NCBI GenBank assembly: GCA_003491925.1
Contig: DNAU01000287.1
Span: 1 to 10,904, forward strand
DNA from: Chloroflexota bacterium
GTDB lineage: Bacteria; Chloroflexota; Dormibacteria; Aeolococcales; Aeolococcaceae
Length of the DNA stretch: 10,904 nt
Direction: 5' to 3'
Position numbers and translations under genes: made by a program. Below the pieces are notes generated by a model. It saw only the letters and a program-made list of their open reading frames with translations. It was not told the origin of the DNA and did no database searches. Shown piece after piece: positions 10,619 to 10,904 of the stretch; the first letter of the stretch is position 1, and each line of letters opens with the position of its first letter.

Positions 10619-10904
10619 TGGCGAAGCTGAACGTCGAGCTGGTCACCTCTGAGGGACGCGTGCTCTCCCAGGAGGCCGACTTCGTGCTCGCCCCGGGGGC
10701 CGCCGGCGACCTGGGTGTCCTGCCTCACCACATCCCCCTGCTCACCCCGCTCCGTACCGGCGAGGTCATGGTGCGCAACGAAGGCGTCGAGGAGTATCTC
10801 TTCGTCTCCGGTGGCTTCCTCGAGGTGCTCCCCGACCGGGTGGTGATCCTGGCCGACGCCGCCGAGCGCGCGGAGGACATCGACCAGGCCCGGGAACAGG
10901 CGAA
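10618..10904 (+). CDS. atpC: ATP synthase F1 subunit epsilon, 3' end cut by the window
   Basis: Rotor subunit that binds gamma and the c-ring and can inhibit ATP hydrolysis through its C-terminal helices. The 95 codons visible (MAKLNVELVTSEGRVLSQEA...) make up the N-terminal beta-sandwich, with the usual GDLGVLPHHIPLLTPLRTGE (30-49) and VSGGFLEVLPDRVVILADAAE. The reading frame is still open at 10904, at the start of the C-terminal helical part (DIDQAREQA), so the inhibitory helices cannot be judged. The ATG shares its A with the atpD stop (TGATG), indicating translational coupling. Confidence 0.95.

Overview
The window is mainly one stretch of a very GC-rich bacterial chromosome carrying a complete F-type ATP synthase operon that runs off the right edge: atpZ-like, atpI, atpB, atpE, atpF, atpH, atpA, atpG, atpD and the start of atpC, all on the + strand. 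Directly upstream lie a WecA/TagO-type glycosyl-1-phosphate transferase gene and glyA (serine hydroxymethyltransferase). A wecA-like gene before the atp operon, GTG starts, G/C-ending codons and a c subunit that reads like the actinobacterial one ([28 protein letters not shown]) suggest an actinobacterium or a related high-GC lineage such as Chloroflexota or Dormibacterota. Separate b and delta genes argue against mycobacteria. The taxonomic call is inference.

The left tenth looks different. Bases 1 to about 1170 have visibly more A/T-ending codons. They hold an edge-truncated minus-strand gene (at least 232 codons, possibly a haem-oxygenase-like protein), an AT-richer divergent intergenic region, and the first ~67 codons of glyA, which resemble alphaproteobacterial GlyA. 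Base usage switches inside glyA at the conserved block NKYAEGYPGKRYYGGC. A/T-ending codons number 17 of 67 before the switch and 5 of 67 after it. The simplest reading is a chimeric join of two genomes at a conserved block, probably an assembly artefact, though homologous recombination remains possible.

Layout: 1-696 (-) partial gene; 697-968 divergent intergenic region; 969-2234 glyA; 2231-3382 wecA-like, overlapping glyA by 4 bases; 3383-3547 gap with a possible operon promoter; 3548-4230 atpZ-like and atpI; 4227-5846 the Fo genes a, c and b; 5869-10618 the F1 genes delta, alpha, gamma and beta; 10618-10904 partial epsilon. Most atp junctions overlap or are a few bases apart, as expected for translational coupling. 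AtpZ/AtpI would help Fo assembly or ion handling, a/c/b form the proton channel and stator, and delta/alpha/gamma/beta/epsilon form F1.

The most unusual biological feature is the beta subunit. After a normal ~468-residue core it carries a ~125-residue low-complexity tail. The tail is acidic (Glu/Pro/Ala/Thr) with four 8-residue EKIE(E/K)P repeats encoded by 24-bp tandem DNA repeats, then becomes basic (Lys/Ala/Pro). It stays in frame to a stop that overlaps the atpC start. No CRISPR array, tRNA, rRNA, insertion sequence or defence system was seen.
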